Positions 44,701 to 52,729 of a DNA stretch of 64,000 bases are shown here, in pieces. How positions within the stretch are numbered: position 1 is the stretch's first letter; every line of letters starts with the position of its first letter. A program made the position numbers and the translations under genes. The notes under the pieces are model-generated. The model worked only from the letters and a program-made list of their open reading frames with translations, was not told where the DNA came from and made no database searches. The DNA is from Flavobacteriaceae bacterium PS02338 (GTDB lineage Bacteria > Bacteroidota > Bacteroidia > Sphingobacteriales > Sphingobacteriaceae): contig JASCOD010000001.1 of assembly GCA_029959615.1 (NCBI GenBank), forward strand, positions 1,364,001 through 1,428,000, given 5' to 3'.

Positions 44701-44876
44701 CTGGTCTTACTATTTTTAATGCTAATGTTTACACCCGCTAACGGATTTCCTCTTTCATCGGTAATTTTTCCTGTAACTAGGGTATTCTGCGCATGTAAAC
44801 TTCCAAGCCCTCCCATAAATATGGACATGATGATGGCAATGGAACCCGGCCATTTTTTAAGTAAATTAATTATCAT
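41706..44876 (-). CDS. SusC-family TonB-dependent glycan transporter
   Basis: 1056 residues from the ATG at 44876 (MIINLLKKWPGSIAIIMSIF, signal ending LHAQ). A carboxypeptidase-like domain (GKITDERGNPLAGVNISIK) is followed by the plug, with the SusC motif SLQMGSSGALIVVDGVP and AAATALYGSRGANGAIVITT, and a long barrel ending LNLRISI. It imports oligosaccharides with TonB energy. It lies 17 bases after the kinase gene. The longer frame upstream overlaps that gene without support. Confidence 0.94.
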   Translation of the reverse strand: MIINLLKKWPGSIAIIMSIFMGGLGSLHAQNTLVTGKITDERGNPLAGVNISIKNSKTSTVSGQSGTYKIPTPNDNSILVFSYLGFETQEKKAIKSSPLNIVLKAKDTELNEVVVTALSISRAQRSLGYAAQSLDSTALNVAPSNNWMNALEGKVAGLTLNSAGGAMGSAEIILRGDKSLQMGSSGALIVVDGVPVSNSVPAQAGGAYGSVDSPMDVGTSAGDINPEDIASVSILKGAAATALYGSRGANGAIVITTKSGSPKKGLGITFNSNTDISNINRWPDYQNEYGTGANSEVKHYSYGLSNEISTSGASGAWGPKLNTGVKYYQYDPARQGQGTEPTDWIAYPNNKKDFFRNGLTTNNSVVIEGGNKTTMGRISIANMRNNYITENVGNQKTTVSFSLDQQINKDMKVSAKLNYYNSSSDNLPVMGYNARSIPYFLLFTTPNIDINWYKDYWRVRNGIRQVDIEQNRPFNTNLDNPYFVLYESLNTAVRNGAFGSINFSYTISPFLNFTAKTGINMYDDITSNIQPKSSVSWVDGFYREQNGIRYEQNSDFLLSYKRPLGKDFKIGVSAGGNAMSNSFNRTITYLDRLLIPGQYTLVNGVNRAIMRGYKEKKAINSVYAFTNLSYKEYIFLEITARNDWSSVFSPDMNSYFYPSANLSLVLTDMFKLRSNTLSFAKLRASYAEVGSDTNPYRIEKYYSSSDFTSSITNPTDLPNYQLKPERTRSYETGIEARFFRNKIGIDATYYLSDTYDQILRVPVEPASGYYNYYMNAGTVRNKGIELQLWGKILERKNGISWKVNVNAAANRGKIIKLKDEIEAINLFSVEPISLLGVQGGAIGDIYGLAYQRNEEGKIIYENGLPQLTSEAQKLGSAIPKFKGGLGTEIRYKTWKVNILFDGEFGHQKFSLTNSVLMTQGLSKATLPGREEGAIIGTGVVRNTDGSWSPNNVAVTPSTYYIAHYDRQNGESNIFDASYIKFREFRVDKTFSPKSLQKLGIKSTTLGLYGRNLFIWSKWPGFDPQSSTFNNGTMIQGIEVGQMPNTRNIGLNLRISI

Positions 44877-44893
44877 AATTGGTTTGTTATCTT

Positions 44894-45778
44894 TTAATAA
44901 AGATGTTTTTTGAAATCCATGAGATCTGATATTTGATAAGCAGGGCATGCGCCCGCATAAGTGGTAATAAATGCGCCAATTGTACTTGCAAAACTTAGGC
45001 AGTCTTCTATTTTTTCTCCAGCTAGTTTTTTGGCGAGGAAACCAGCGAGAAATGAATCTCCACTGCCCACCGTATCTACTACGTTTACTTTAACTGCCGA
45101 CTGATGGATACTGGTATGGGAATTATAATAAGTACTGCCTTGGGCACCTTTAGTAACCACTATTTCTGCAATATCAAATTGTTCTAATAGCGATTTTACC
45201 TGATCTTCTTCTTTAGAAAAATTAGTGAACCAATTACCTAGTAATACAATTTCATTTTCATTGAGCTTTACCAGATTGGCTTTTTTCAATAGCTCGCCAA
45301 CTAATGATTGTTCATAATGAGGTGCTCTCAGATTTACATCAAAAACTGAAAATTTGGAATGTTCTAGCAATTGAAGTAAGGTATTTCTACTCGTTTCATT
45401 TCGAGAAGCTAAGCTGCCAAATAAAAATGCATCCGTTGCTTTTAGTTCGTCTGAGTAGCTGTTTTTCCATGCAATGAAATCCCAAGCGGTTGGATAAACA
45501 ATAGTGTAGCTCATCTCATTATTTGCTTTCAATTCGGCAATAACTTCACTAGTACTTTGTAGCTCGTCTACTTGTATCAGCTGGGTAGGAATGCCAATAG
45601 ATGCAATAAAATCTTGCAAATCTTTTCCTGCTACATCATTACCAACTCTACTTAACATCTCACTATCTATTCCCAGTTTACGTAAGTGATAGGCAACATT
45701 CATTGGGGCGCCGCCTGCTAATCTTCCGCTAGGCAAATTATCCCATAGTATTTCTCCGAAACAGATTACTTTTTTCAT
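44894..45778 (-). CDS. PfkB-family carbohydrate kinase, probable fructokinase
   Basis: 294 residues. Opens CFGEILWDNLPSGRLAGGAP with the GGAPMNVAYHLRKLG substrate loop, and ends in VDTVGSGDSFLAGFLAKKL, where the GSGDSF Asp is the catalytic base. It phosphorylates fructose (or a related sugar) with ATP in the cytoplasm. It lies between the MFS porter and SusC genes, as does the kinase in the Bacteroides thetaiotaomicron fructan locus. Fructokinase is inferred from context. Confidence 0.88.
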   Translation of the reverse strand: MKKVICFGEILWDNLPSGRLAGGAPMNVAYHLRKLGIDSEMLSRVGNDVAGKDLQDFIASIGIPTQLIQVDELQSTSEVIAELKANNEMSYTIVYPTAWDFIAWKNSYSDELKATDAFLFGSLASRNETSRNTLLQLLEHSKFSVFDVNLRAPHYEQSLVGELLKKANLVKLNENEIVLLGNWFTNFSKEEDQVKSLLEQFDIAEIVVTKGAQGSTYYNSHTSIHQSAVKVNVVDTVGSGDSFLAGFLAKKLAGEKIEDCLSFASTIGAFITTYAGACPAYQISDLMDFKKHLY

Positions 45779-45787
45779 GACTTAAGT

Positions 45788-47119
45788 TTAATGACCCATC
45801 ATGGTCTTCTCAATTTGTTCTAATGATTTTCCCTTGGTTTCTGGCATTAGTTTCCACACAAAAAGTAGTTGCAATACCATCATCACACTGAAGAATAAAA
45901 AGGTATTGCCTCCTCCCAGGTTCTCAGCAAAGTAGGGGAAACTAAAGGCAATGAGTGCTGCCATTACCCAATGCGTAAAACTACCTAATGTTTGTCCTTT
46001 CGCTCTTACCTCATTCGGGAATATCTCGGAAATAAAGACCCAAATAACTGCACCCTGAGAGAAAGCAAAAAAGGCAATATAGAGCATTAAGTAAATGGTG
46101 ATGTGATAACCGCCGAAATCGTTGGTGAAGAAAGTGTAGGATACTAACGACAAGGATAAGATCAAACCTAAAGAACCAATCAACATTAATGTTCTTCTGC
46201 CTATTTTATCAATAAAGCTGATTGCTAGAAGTGTAAAGGTGAAATTAACTAGACCAATTCCTACAGAAGATAGTAGGGAGGTGTGGGCGCCAAGGCCTGC
46301 CATTTCGAAAATTCGTGGAGCGTAATAGATGATGGCGTTAATACCTGATACCTGATTGAATACAGCAAATAGAACGGCAAGGGTAATGGGCAATCTGTAT
46401 TTTTTTACGAGTAACTTTTCGTTACTCGTATTTTGTAGGATTGGAGCGTTGTGGGTTACGATAGCATCATAATCCTGTTGATAGCCCATCGGATTTATTT
46501 TTTGTAGCACTTTAATGGCTTCATCTTTATTGTTGCGATGTAGAATGAGCCACCTGGGGCTTTCGGGTACAAAAAATAATAACAGATAAAATAAGATAGA
46601 TGGAAATGCTTGTACACCTAACATCCAACGCCACGACTGTTCTCCATTTTGTCCAATCAGGTAGTTAGAAAGAAAAGCGATAAGAATACCAAATACTACA
46701 TTAAATTGGAAAAGGCCAACTAAACGGCCACGTGAGCGAGCAGGTGCAATTTCGGAAATGTAAATAGGAGCGGTAACAGATGAAATACCTACACCAAGGC
46801 CGCCTAGTAATCTGAAAATTAAGAAAACAGACCAATTGGTAGCTAACGCAGTTCCTAATGCAGAGAAAAGATAAAGTGCGGCGATGATATATAATGTCTT
46901 TTTTCTGCCTATCTTATCTGAAGGGTAGGCGCCCAATAAAGCGCCAAATACGGTTCCTATAAGAGCGATAGATACGGTGAGGCCATGTTCAAATACATTA
47001 AGTGACCAGTAAGTTTGTATGGATTTTTCTGCGCCGGAGATTACGGCGGTGTCGAACCCGAATAAGAAACCGCCCAAGGCCACTACTAGAGACCAGGCGA
47101 AAACATTGTTCTTTTGCAT
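45788..47119 (-). CDS. MFS sugar porter
   Basis: 443 residues, 12 predicted membrane helices. Sugar-porter motifs: GFDTAVISGAEKSIQ in helix 1, DKIGRKKTLY (loop 2-3), PIYISEIAPARSRGRLV and PESPRWLILH after helix 6, and KGKSLEQIE at the end. It imports a monosaccharide, likely fructose released by the GH32 enzyme, across the inner membrane. First gene of the locus; 9 bases before the kinase gene. Its promoter must lie in the 275-base gap shared with the regulator. Confidence 0.93.
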   Translation of the reverse strand: MQKNNVFAWSLVVALGGFLFGFDTAVISGAEKSIQTYWSLNVFEHGLTVSIALIGTVFGALLGAYPSDKIGRKKTLYIIAALYLFSALGTALATNWSVFLIFRLLGGLGVGISSVTAPIYISEIAPARSRGRLVGLFQFNVVFGILIAFLSNYLIGQNGEQSWRWMLGVQAFPSILFYLLLFFVPESPRWLILHRNNKDEAIKVLQKINPMGYQQDYDAIVTHNAPILQNTSNEKLLVKKYRLPITLAVLFAVFNQVSGINAIIYYAPRIFEMAGLGAHTSLLSSVGIGLVNFTFTLLAISFIDKIGRRTLMLIGSLGLILSLSLVSYTFFTNDFGGYHITIYLMLYIAFFAFSQGAVIWVFISEIFPNEVRAKGQTLGSFTHWVMAALIAFSFPYFAENLGGGNTFLFFSVMMVLQLLFVWKLMPETKGKSLEQIEKTMMGH

Positions 47120-47394
47120 TATTAGAATTTATATAAGGTTTTGATGGTTCCAAATTAGAAAAGGCAATTTGGTTCGATGTTCGAAAATGTATCAAAATGA
47201 TTTAAAGTTTTGTTTTTTAATTAAAACATTGATTGTTAGTGTTTTATGTTGTTTTTTTAGCTGTGTTGCTATAGGTAAGTTGGCTCATGTATCAGCATGT
47301 TTAGGTTTTGTTTCATCGTTTACATTGACTTAATACAAAGTTTTCTTGGAACGGGATTTTATTTTGTAGCTTAACTGTACTTTCGTTATTAATA
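47120..47394. promoter_or_regulatory. Divergent control region of the fructan locus
   Basis: This A/T-rich gap separates the MFS gene (minus) from the hybrid regulator gene (plus), so it should contain the regulator's operator and both promoters. For the plus strand only TACTTTCG (47378-47385, one mismatch to TAnnTTTG), 9 bases before the ATG, was found, without a -33 element. No clear long palindrome or direct repeat was read. Confidence 0.4.
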
Positions 47395-50139
47395 ATGAAC
47401 TTTAACCAAATAAAAATCTGCTGCACTTTAGGTTTTGCGCTAATCCTGACGGTCTTGTTGGGCTGTGGAGAAATACAAAAAAAATCAAAGTATAAAATTG
47501 GTTTTTCGCAATGTATTGGCTCCGATCAATGGCGTATCACTATGCTTAAAGAAATGCGTAGGGAACTGTCTTTTAATCCAGAAGCCGATTTTTTTTATGA
47601 AGATGCAGACGGAAATAGTGAAAAACAGATAGCACAGGTAAAATCGTTATTGGCCAAAGACATTGATCTGTTGATTATTTCGCCAAATGAAGCACAACCT
47701 TTAACACCAATAGTTGAGGCCGCATATGAAAAAGGTATCCCTGTGATCGTAATAGATCGAAAGATCGCCTCTAATAAATACACCGCTTACGTTGGAGCAG
47801 ATAATTATGAAATAGGTACAATTGCAGGCCATTATTTGGCTACTAAGCTACATCAAAAAGGAAATGTAATTGAGGTGCTGGGTCTGCCAAGATCATCACC
47901 TGCCATGGAAAGAGAAAGGGGATTTGCCGATGCTTTAGCCAAGTATCCGTCGGTAAAAATTGTACACCAATATTATGGAAACTGGTTAAAACAAGATGCA
48001 CAACAGCAAGTATCTGCGCACTATGATAGTTTTACTAAAGCAGATGCGATTTTTGCGCATAATGATCAGATGACGTTTGGTATCTATCAAGAATTAAAAA
48101 AGCATCGTTTAGTCCAGTTGCCAAAGTTAGTAGGAGTTGATGCCCTAGCTGGCAAGAGTAATGGTCTCGATTTTGTTTCGACTAAAGTTTTTGATGCATC
48201 TATACTTTATCCTACAGGAGGGAAGGAGGCCATACGAACAGCGTTTGCGATTTTAAAACAGCAGCCTTTTACCAAAAACAGTATTCTTAAAACTTTAGTG
48301 GTAGACTCTACTAATGTACAGCTGATGAAGATGCAGGAAGAAAAAATGGATAGTCAGCAGCAAGATATTGAGCGGCAACAGCAAATGTTAGAAGAACAAC
48401 GTGAAATCTACCGTGGGCAACAGTTCACGTTAAATATACTGATTGTGAGTTTAGTGTTGGCCGTTGTTTTTGGTGCAATCGCATTTTATTCATTGATAGA
48501 AAATTGGAAGAACAATAAAAGGCTAGAAACGCAAAACAGGGAAATAGTAGAAAATGAAAAGCAGCTTATTCAAATGACAGAAAAGGCAGCGGCAGCTAAC
48601 GAAGAAAAGATGAGGTTCTTTACCAATGTTTCTCATGAATTTCGTACGCCAATTACACTAATGTTACTATCTGTAGAAGAGCTATTGAAGGATCAAAAAC
48701 TTAGCTCCGAATCTCAAAGAAAAGTAGGCTTGGTGCATAAAAATGCCAATAGAATTTTAAAAATGGTAAACGAGCTGCTTGATTTTAGAAAGATAGATTT
48801 TAATAAAATGAAGCTCCATATCGCTAAAGTAGATATGGTAAAAACTGTTAAAGAAATAGCAAAATCATTTGAAGGTATAGCCACTAAAAAACATATCGAT
48901 CTAAGAGTAAAATCAAATGCTAAAAACATTTTAGCTGCTTTAGATATCCAACTTTTTGATAAAGTCTTGTTTAATATTTTGGCAAATGCTTTCAAGTTTA
49001 CTCAAGATTATGGACATATTTATATTCTGGTTAATCAAATTGAAAACGAATTGATTATTGAGATCGAAGATAGTGGAGTGGGAATGAATAAAGAAGATTT
49101 GGCCCATGTTTTCGAACCTTTTTATCAAGGAAACAATAAGCAGATAAATAGCTCGGGTTTGGGCTTGGCACTATGTAAGGAAATAGTAGAGTTACATCGT
49201 GGTAGTATCACTTTGCTGAGTGAAGAACGTAGAGGAACTGTATGTAAAATTTCACTTCCTTTAATTACCAACCACGAAATAGAAATTGTAGATTATGTAG
49301 TGACTGATAATATAGCTAAAACCTATATTGCAAATATACCTATTGAGACTAACGCTTTAATCGAGCAAAAAAGCCAATCTACAAAAGAAAGATCCATTTT
49401 GGTAATGGAAGACAATGATGATATGCTTTCTTTCTTAGCAGAACAATTAGGCAAAACTTACGAAGTGTTTACAGCAAACAATGGTAAAGAGGGGTTTGAA
49501 TTAGCCATAGATCAAGTGCCAGATCTGATCATTTCTGATGTGCTTATGCCAGAAGCTGACGGTATCACAACGACCAGGCGATTAAAAGAGGATTTACGAA
49601 CCTCACATATACCAGTAGTATTATTAACTGCTAGAAGTAGTCAAGAACAACATCTGGAAGGTTTGGGCACCATGGCAGATGCCTATTTGACAAAACCTTT
49701 TAATTTGGAAGTATTACAGGCTACTTTGCATAATATGTTAAAAAATCGCGAATTGCTTAAACAAAAGTTTACCAGTGAATTGCCAAGTGGTGGAAATAAA
49801 GAAGTAGGTAAAATAGACAAGAAGTTTATCAATGATCTGGCTAGTATAGTAGAAGCTAATTTGGCAAACGAAAATCTTTCCGTAGAAGAAATCAGTGTTA
49901 AAATAGGATTGTCAAGAGTGCAGCTTTATCGAAAAGTAAAAGCACTTTTAAACTGTAGTGTTGCAGAGTACATCCTTAATCGTCGTTTACAAAAAGCAAA
50001 GTACATGCTGCTCAACGAACCTGATTTATCGATTGCCGAAATCACATTTAAAACCGGTTTTACTTCGCCTAACTACTTTGCCACAGTTTTTAAGGCAAAT
50101 TACCAATGTACCCCAAGCGATTTTCGGAAAAATGCTTAA
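47395..50139 (+). CDS. Hybrid two-component regulator with LacI-type sugar sensor
   Basis: 914 residues. An N-terminal signal with a lipobox-like LLGC (C24) is followed by a periplasmic-binding domain of ribose-binding/LacI type (about 33-310; KYKIGFSQ, ISPNEAQPLTPIVEAA, DRKIASNKYTAYVGADN). A Gln/Glu-rich coiled coil (312-342), one membrane helix (345-368), HisKA with H414 in NVSHEFRTPI, HATPase with SGLGLALCKEIVE, a receiver with D715 in IISDVLMPE, and an AraC DNA-binding domain (about 808-914) complete it. It resembles BT1754, the fructose-binding sensor of Bacteroides. It probably activates the divergent operon on free fructose. Confidence 0.93.
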   Translation: MNFNQIKICCTLGFALILTVLLGCGEIQKKSKYKIGFSQCIGSDQWRITMLKEMRRELSFNPEADFFYEDADGNSEKQIAQVKSLLAKDIDLLIISPNEAQPLTPIVEAAYEKGIPVIVIDRKIASNKYTAYVGADNYEIGTIAGHYLATKLHQKGNVIEVLGLPRSSPAMERERGFADALAKYPSVKIVHQYYGNWLKQDAQQQVSAHYDSFTKADAIFAHNDQMTFGIYQELKKHRLVQLPKLVGVDALAGKSNGLDFVSTKVFDASILYPTGGKEAIRTAFAILKQQPFTKNSILKTLVVDSTNVQLMKMQEEKMDSQQQDIERQQQMLEEQREIYRGQQFTLNILIVSLVLAVVFGAIAFYSLIENWKNNKRLETQNREIVENEKQLIQMTEKAAAANEEKMRFFTNVSHEFRTPITLMLLSVEELLKDQKLSSESQRKVGLVHKNANRILKMVNELLDFRKIDFNKMKLHIAKVDMVKTVKEIAKSFEGIATKKHIDLRVKSNAKNILAALDIQLFDKVLFNILANAFKFTQDYGHIYILVNQIENELIIEIEDSGVGMNKEDLAHVFEPFYQGNNKQINSSGLGLALCKEIVELHRGSITLLSEERRGTVCKISLPLITNHEIEIVDYVVTDNIAKTYIANIPIETNALIEQKSQSTKERSILVMEDNDDMLSFLAEQLGKTYEVFTANNGKEGFELAIDQVPDLIISDVLMPEADGITTTRRLKEDLRTSHIPVVLLTARSSQEQHLEGLGTMADAYLTKPFNLEVLQATLHNMLKNRELLKQKFTSELPSGGNKEVGKIDKKFINDLASIVEANLANENLSVEEISVKIGLSRVQLYRKVKALLNCSVAEYILNRRLQKAKYMLLNEPDLSIAEITFKTGFTSPNYFATVFKANYQCTPSDFRKNA

Positions 50140-50171
50140 AGCCCGCTGCACTATGTACGGTTGGAACGAAG

Positions 50172-51047
50172 CTAAACGTTGGTGTCAGAAAGAATACGTT
50201 GTAGTTCCTTTAGCTCGTTGACTTTTTCTGTGGCACCCAGGTTTTCGTAAGCCGAAATCAAATTCCTGATGATACGACGAACAATTTCAGCATTGCTGCA
50301 AGGGGCATAAAAACCAGGCTGCGGCTCTAAATTTAGCTGACGTAAAAATTGATCCACATCATGCTTGCCAAAAATAGCTCCTTTATTAAATGCATTGATA
50401 TAAAAGAGTACGGCATGTTCACGATCGGGATTACTCTCATCAATATATCCCAAAATAAAATGCTGAGGTAGGTTTACACCGTATACAGGGATATCCAGTT
50501 TTTGAGCAATTGTAGAATAGATAATTGCCAATGAAATCTGATTGCCCTTTTTACTCTCCAGGACTTGATTTAGGTAAGAGTTCTGCGGGTCGTGGTGATT
50601 TTTTGTATTGCCAGCAAAGCCGTATTGAACATAAAAGACATGGTTAATCAGTTTGATTTTTTCGATAGAGCTCATTTCGTATTGTAAGCCCACCCAAATT
50701 TCTCGTTTAATATCTTCAATTTGGTTGATAATAACCTGCTCGTCTAAATCGGGAAACTGATAACGGTTGATAATCAGGGCACCCTGTAATAAGTCGAAAG
50801 CCCCACTTTGGTACCATAAATTTAGGTCTTGTTTTACATTGGTAAATTGAATAGTATGTACAATGTTTTCAATACGTTCGTGCAACATGGTGTCTAATGA
50901 TTTCTCCCAGGCACTTTCTAGTTGGACAATTGCATCATTTCCATATTCCAACAGCTTCTCTTGCACATGCAAAAACACCTCATTATCTGGGTCATCCAGT
51001 AATTTTACCAATGCATCTATTTCTGCAACATTACTATGCTCTTTCAT
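50172..51047 (-). CDS. SirB1/transglutaminase-like family protein
   Basis: 291 residues from the ATG at 51047 (MKEHSNVAEIDALVK); an ATG at 51053 is possible too. N-terminal HEAT-like helices (about 1-85) lead to a transglutaminase-like core typical of SirB1: KLINHVFYVQYGFAGN, ESKKGNQISLAIIYSTIA, VNLPQHFILGY. The catalytic cysteine is not seen (SLAII replaces SLS-C patterns), so it is probably non-enzymatic. C-terminal helices look like TPR. Function unknown. Convergent with the regulator gene. Confidence 0.72.
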   Translation of the reverse strand: MKEHSNVAEIDALVKLLDDPDNEVFLHVQEKLLEYGNDAIVQLESAWEKSLDTMLHERIENIVHTIQFTNVKQDLNLWYQSGAFDLLQGALIINRYQFPDLDEQVIINQIEDIKREIWVGLQYEMSSIEKIKLINHVFYVQYGFAGNTKNHHDPQNSYLNQVLESKKGNQISLAIIYSTIAQKLDIPVYGVNLPQHFILGYIDESNPDREHAVLFYINAFNKGAIFGKHDVDQFLRQLNLEPQPGFYAPCSNAEIVRRIIRNLISAYENLGATEKVNELKELQRILSDTNV

Positions 51048-51122
51048 TCGCATGCTACCTTTCTCACAATTATTGTGTTCTATATTTTCGTAAGGCAAAC
51101 TTAGTTTTCATAGGTTGTTTCT

Positions 51123-51185
51123 CGTTCCTATTCCCTAAAACCTATTTCCTACTTTTCACTTTCTACGCTAAACTTTCTACTTTTG
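51123..51185 (+). repeat. Heptad tract running into a -7 box before the methyltransferase
   Basis: Nine 7-base steps: CGTTCCT, ATTCCCT, AAAACCT, ATTTCCT, ACTTTTC, ACTTTCT, ACGCTAA, ACTTTCT, ACTTTTG. With the preceding T the last gives TACTTTTG (51178-51185), a perfect TAnnTTTG box, 5 bases before the ATG at 51191. Same arrangement as before rsmA. Confidence 0.7.
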
Positions 51186-51190
51186 CCATC

Positions 51191-51973
51191 ATGGTTCTAC
51201 AATTTTTTGCCGATTATCTTAAGCATCAGTTCACTGCTAAAACTAGGCATGGTACACATTCGCCATTTGTCTATAAGCTAGCAGATGAGGTAATTTACGA
51301 CTTTTCTGTAAAAAATGATTACAAAGAAATTGAAGCGCAGCGAAAAAAACTTTTGAATGACCAACGGCTCATCACCGTAACCGACTTAGGTGCAGGGTCC
51401 CATCTCAACAAAAGCCGAACAAAAAAAGTTTCGCAAATTGCTAAGAATGCATTGAAGTCGCCACGTCTGGCACAGCTGATTTATCGTTTGGCAGCCAATC
51501 ATCAGTCAGCTAATGTGATAGAATTGGGTACTTGCTTAGGCATTACCTCGGCTTACCTATCCAAAGCACAGCCTCGGGCCAATGTGCTAACCATAGAAGG
51601 CTGTCCACAAACGGCTGAGGTTGCCTATCAAAATTTTCAAGACCTCAATTTAAAGAATGTAGAGTTACAGGTTGGTAATTTCAACGACTTATTGCCTAAA
51701 GCTATTGAAGAAAGATCTCAGCTAGATTTTGTTTATATAGATGGAAACCATACTAAAGAAGCGACCCTAAATTATTTCTACTGGTGCTTGCCAAAAATCA
51801 CAGAAAATACTTTGCTCATTTTTGACGATATTTATTGGAGCGAAGGTATGAAACAAGCTTGGGAGGAAATCAAAAATCATCCGCAAGTTACCGTTACTGT
51901 AGATTTGTTTTGGATAGGATTGGTGTACTTCAGAAAAGGACAAGCCAAAGAACATTTTAAACTTAAATATTGA
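51191..51973 (+). CDS. SAM-dependent O-methyltransferase-like protein
   Basis: 260 residues from the ATG at 51191; the longer frame covers the repeat tract. Class I methyltransferase fold: VIELGTCLGITSAYLS (motif I, about 104-119), TIEGCP (acidic end of strand 2), LDFVYIDGNHTKEATL (motif for D/H, about 170-185) and LLIFDDIYWSEG. This is the methyltransferase-24 group, related to O-methyltransferases and chlorophyll-type enzymes; the substrate is unknown. The stop overlaps the next ATG (TGATG), so the two genes are translationally coupled. Confidence 0.8.
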   Translation: MVLQFFADYLKHQFTAKTRHGTHSPFVYKLADEVIYDFSVKNDYKEIEAQRKKLLNDQRLITVTDLGAGSHLNKSRTKKVSQIAKNALKSPRLAQLIYRLAANHQSANVIELGTCLGITSAYLSKAQPRANVLTIEGCPQTAEVAYQNFQDLNLKNVELQVGNFNDLLPKAIEERSQLDFVYIDGNHTKEATLNYFYWCLPKITENTLLIFDDIYWSEGMKQAWEEIKNHPQVTVTVDLFWIGLVYFRKGQAKEHFKLKY

Positions 51974-52644
51974 TGGCTAGTAAAGCACTAAATACGTTGC
52001 AAAAACTAAAGGCTTTAGAACACTTATCGATCAGTCTTGTTGTAGCAATTTTGGGCTTTTTATGTGCTAAATATTTCATTGCTGGCTTAATTAGTCAAAT
52101 GATGTTCGCTTGGATTGCCTTCTGTATGGTGCAAATGGCTATTAGTTGGCTTAGTTTTACAAACTCTTCCGTTATTGAGACCAAACAACATGCTGCCATT
52201 GAAGATGGAGGTAGACCAATTATGTTCCTAATTGTGTTGCTGTCTGCTTTTGGGGGGTTATTAGCAGTTTTTATTTTGTTGGCAAAGACTAAGGAGATGG
52301 CTAGCACTAGTAGCTGGGTGGATGTAACTTTAAGCATGTTGGGTATGTTTTTAAGTTGGTTATTACTACATACTATATATACTTCACGTTATGCTCATCT
52401 GTATTATGATGTGAAAAATGGAAAGCCAAAAAAGGGATTACAGTTTCCAAATGATGAAGAACCAAACTTTATGGACTTTGCCTACCATTCTATCGTTATC
52501 GGCATGACTTTCCAAGTTTCTGATATCAATATCACTTCTAGAGAAATGCGAAAACTTACTTTGGCACATTCTCTAATCTCCTTTATTTTCAATACCTGTA
52601 TAGTTGCATTAACTATTAGTGCGGTAGCGGGATTGTTAGGTTAA
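51973..52644 (+). CDS. DUF1345 membrane protein
   Basis: 223 residues from the ATG at 51973. Five hydrophobic helices; the loop YTSRYAHLYYDVKNGKPKKG followed by FMDFAYHSIVIGMTFQVSDI is the hallmark of DUF1345, an inner-membrane family of unknown function. The start codon overlaps the stop of the methyltransferase gene. Confidence 0.9.
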   Translation: MASKALNTLQKLKALEHLSISLVVAILGFLCAKYFIAGLISQMMFAWIAFCMVQMAISWLSFTNSSVIETKQHAAIEDGGRPIMFLIVLLSAFGGLLAVFILLAKTKEMASTSSWVDVTLSMLGMFLSWLLLHTIYTSRYAHLYYDVKNGKPKKGLQFPNDEEPNFMDFAYHSIVIGMTFQVSDINITSREMRKLTLAHSLISFIFNTCIVALTISAVAGLLG

Positions 52645-52729
52645 ATTTATTGTTGAATTATTCTAGGGAATTAACTATTGGTTTCGGAAATGTTAAAAAA
52701 GTATTCTTTTTCCATTAATCGACTTTTTA

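Noticed and set aside
47120..47394. Clear operator for the hybrid regulator
   Set aside because: I looked for direct or inverted repeats in the shared gap and found none long enough to claim.
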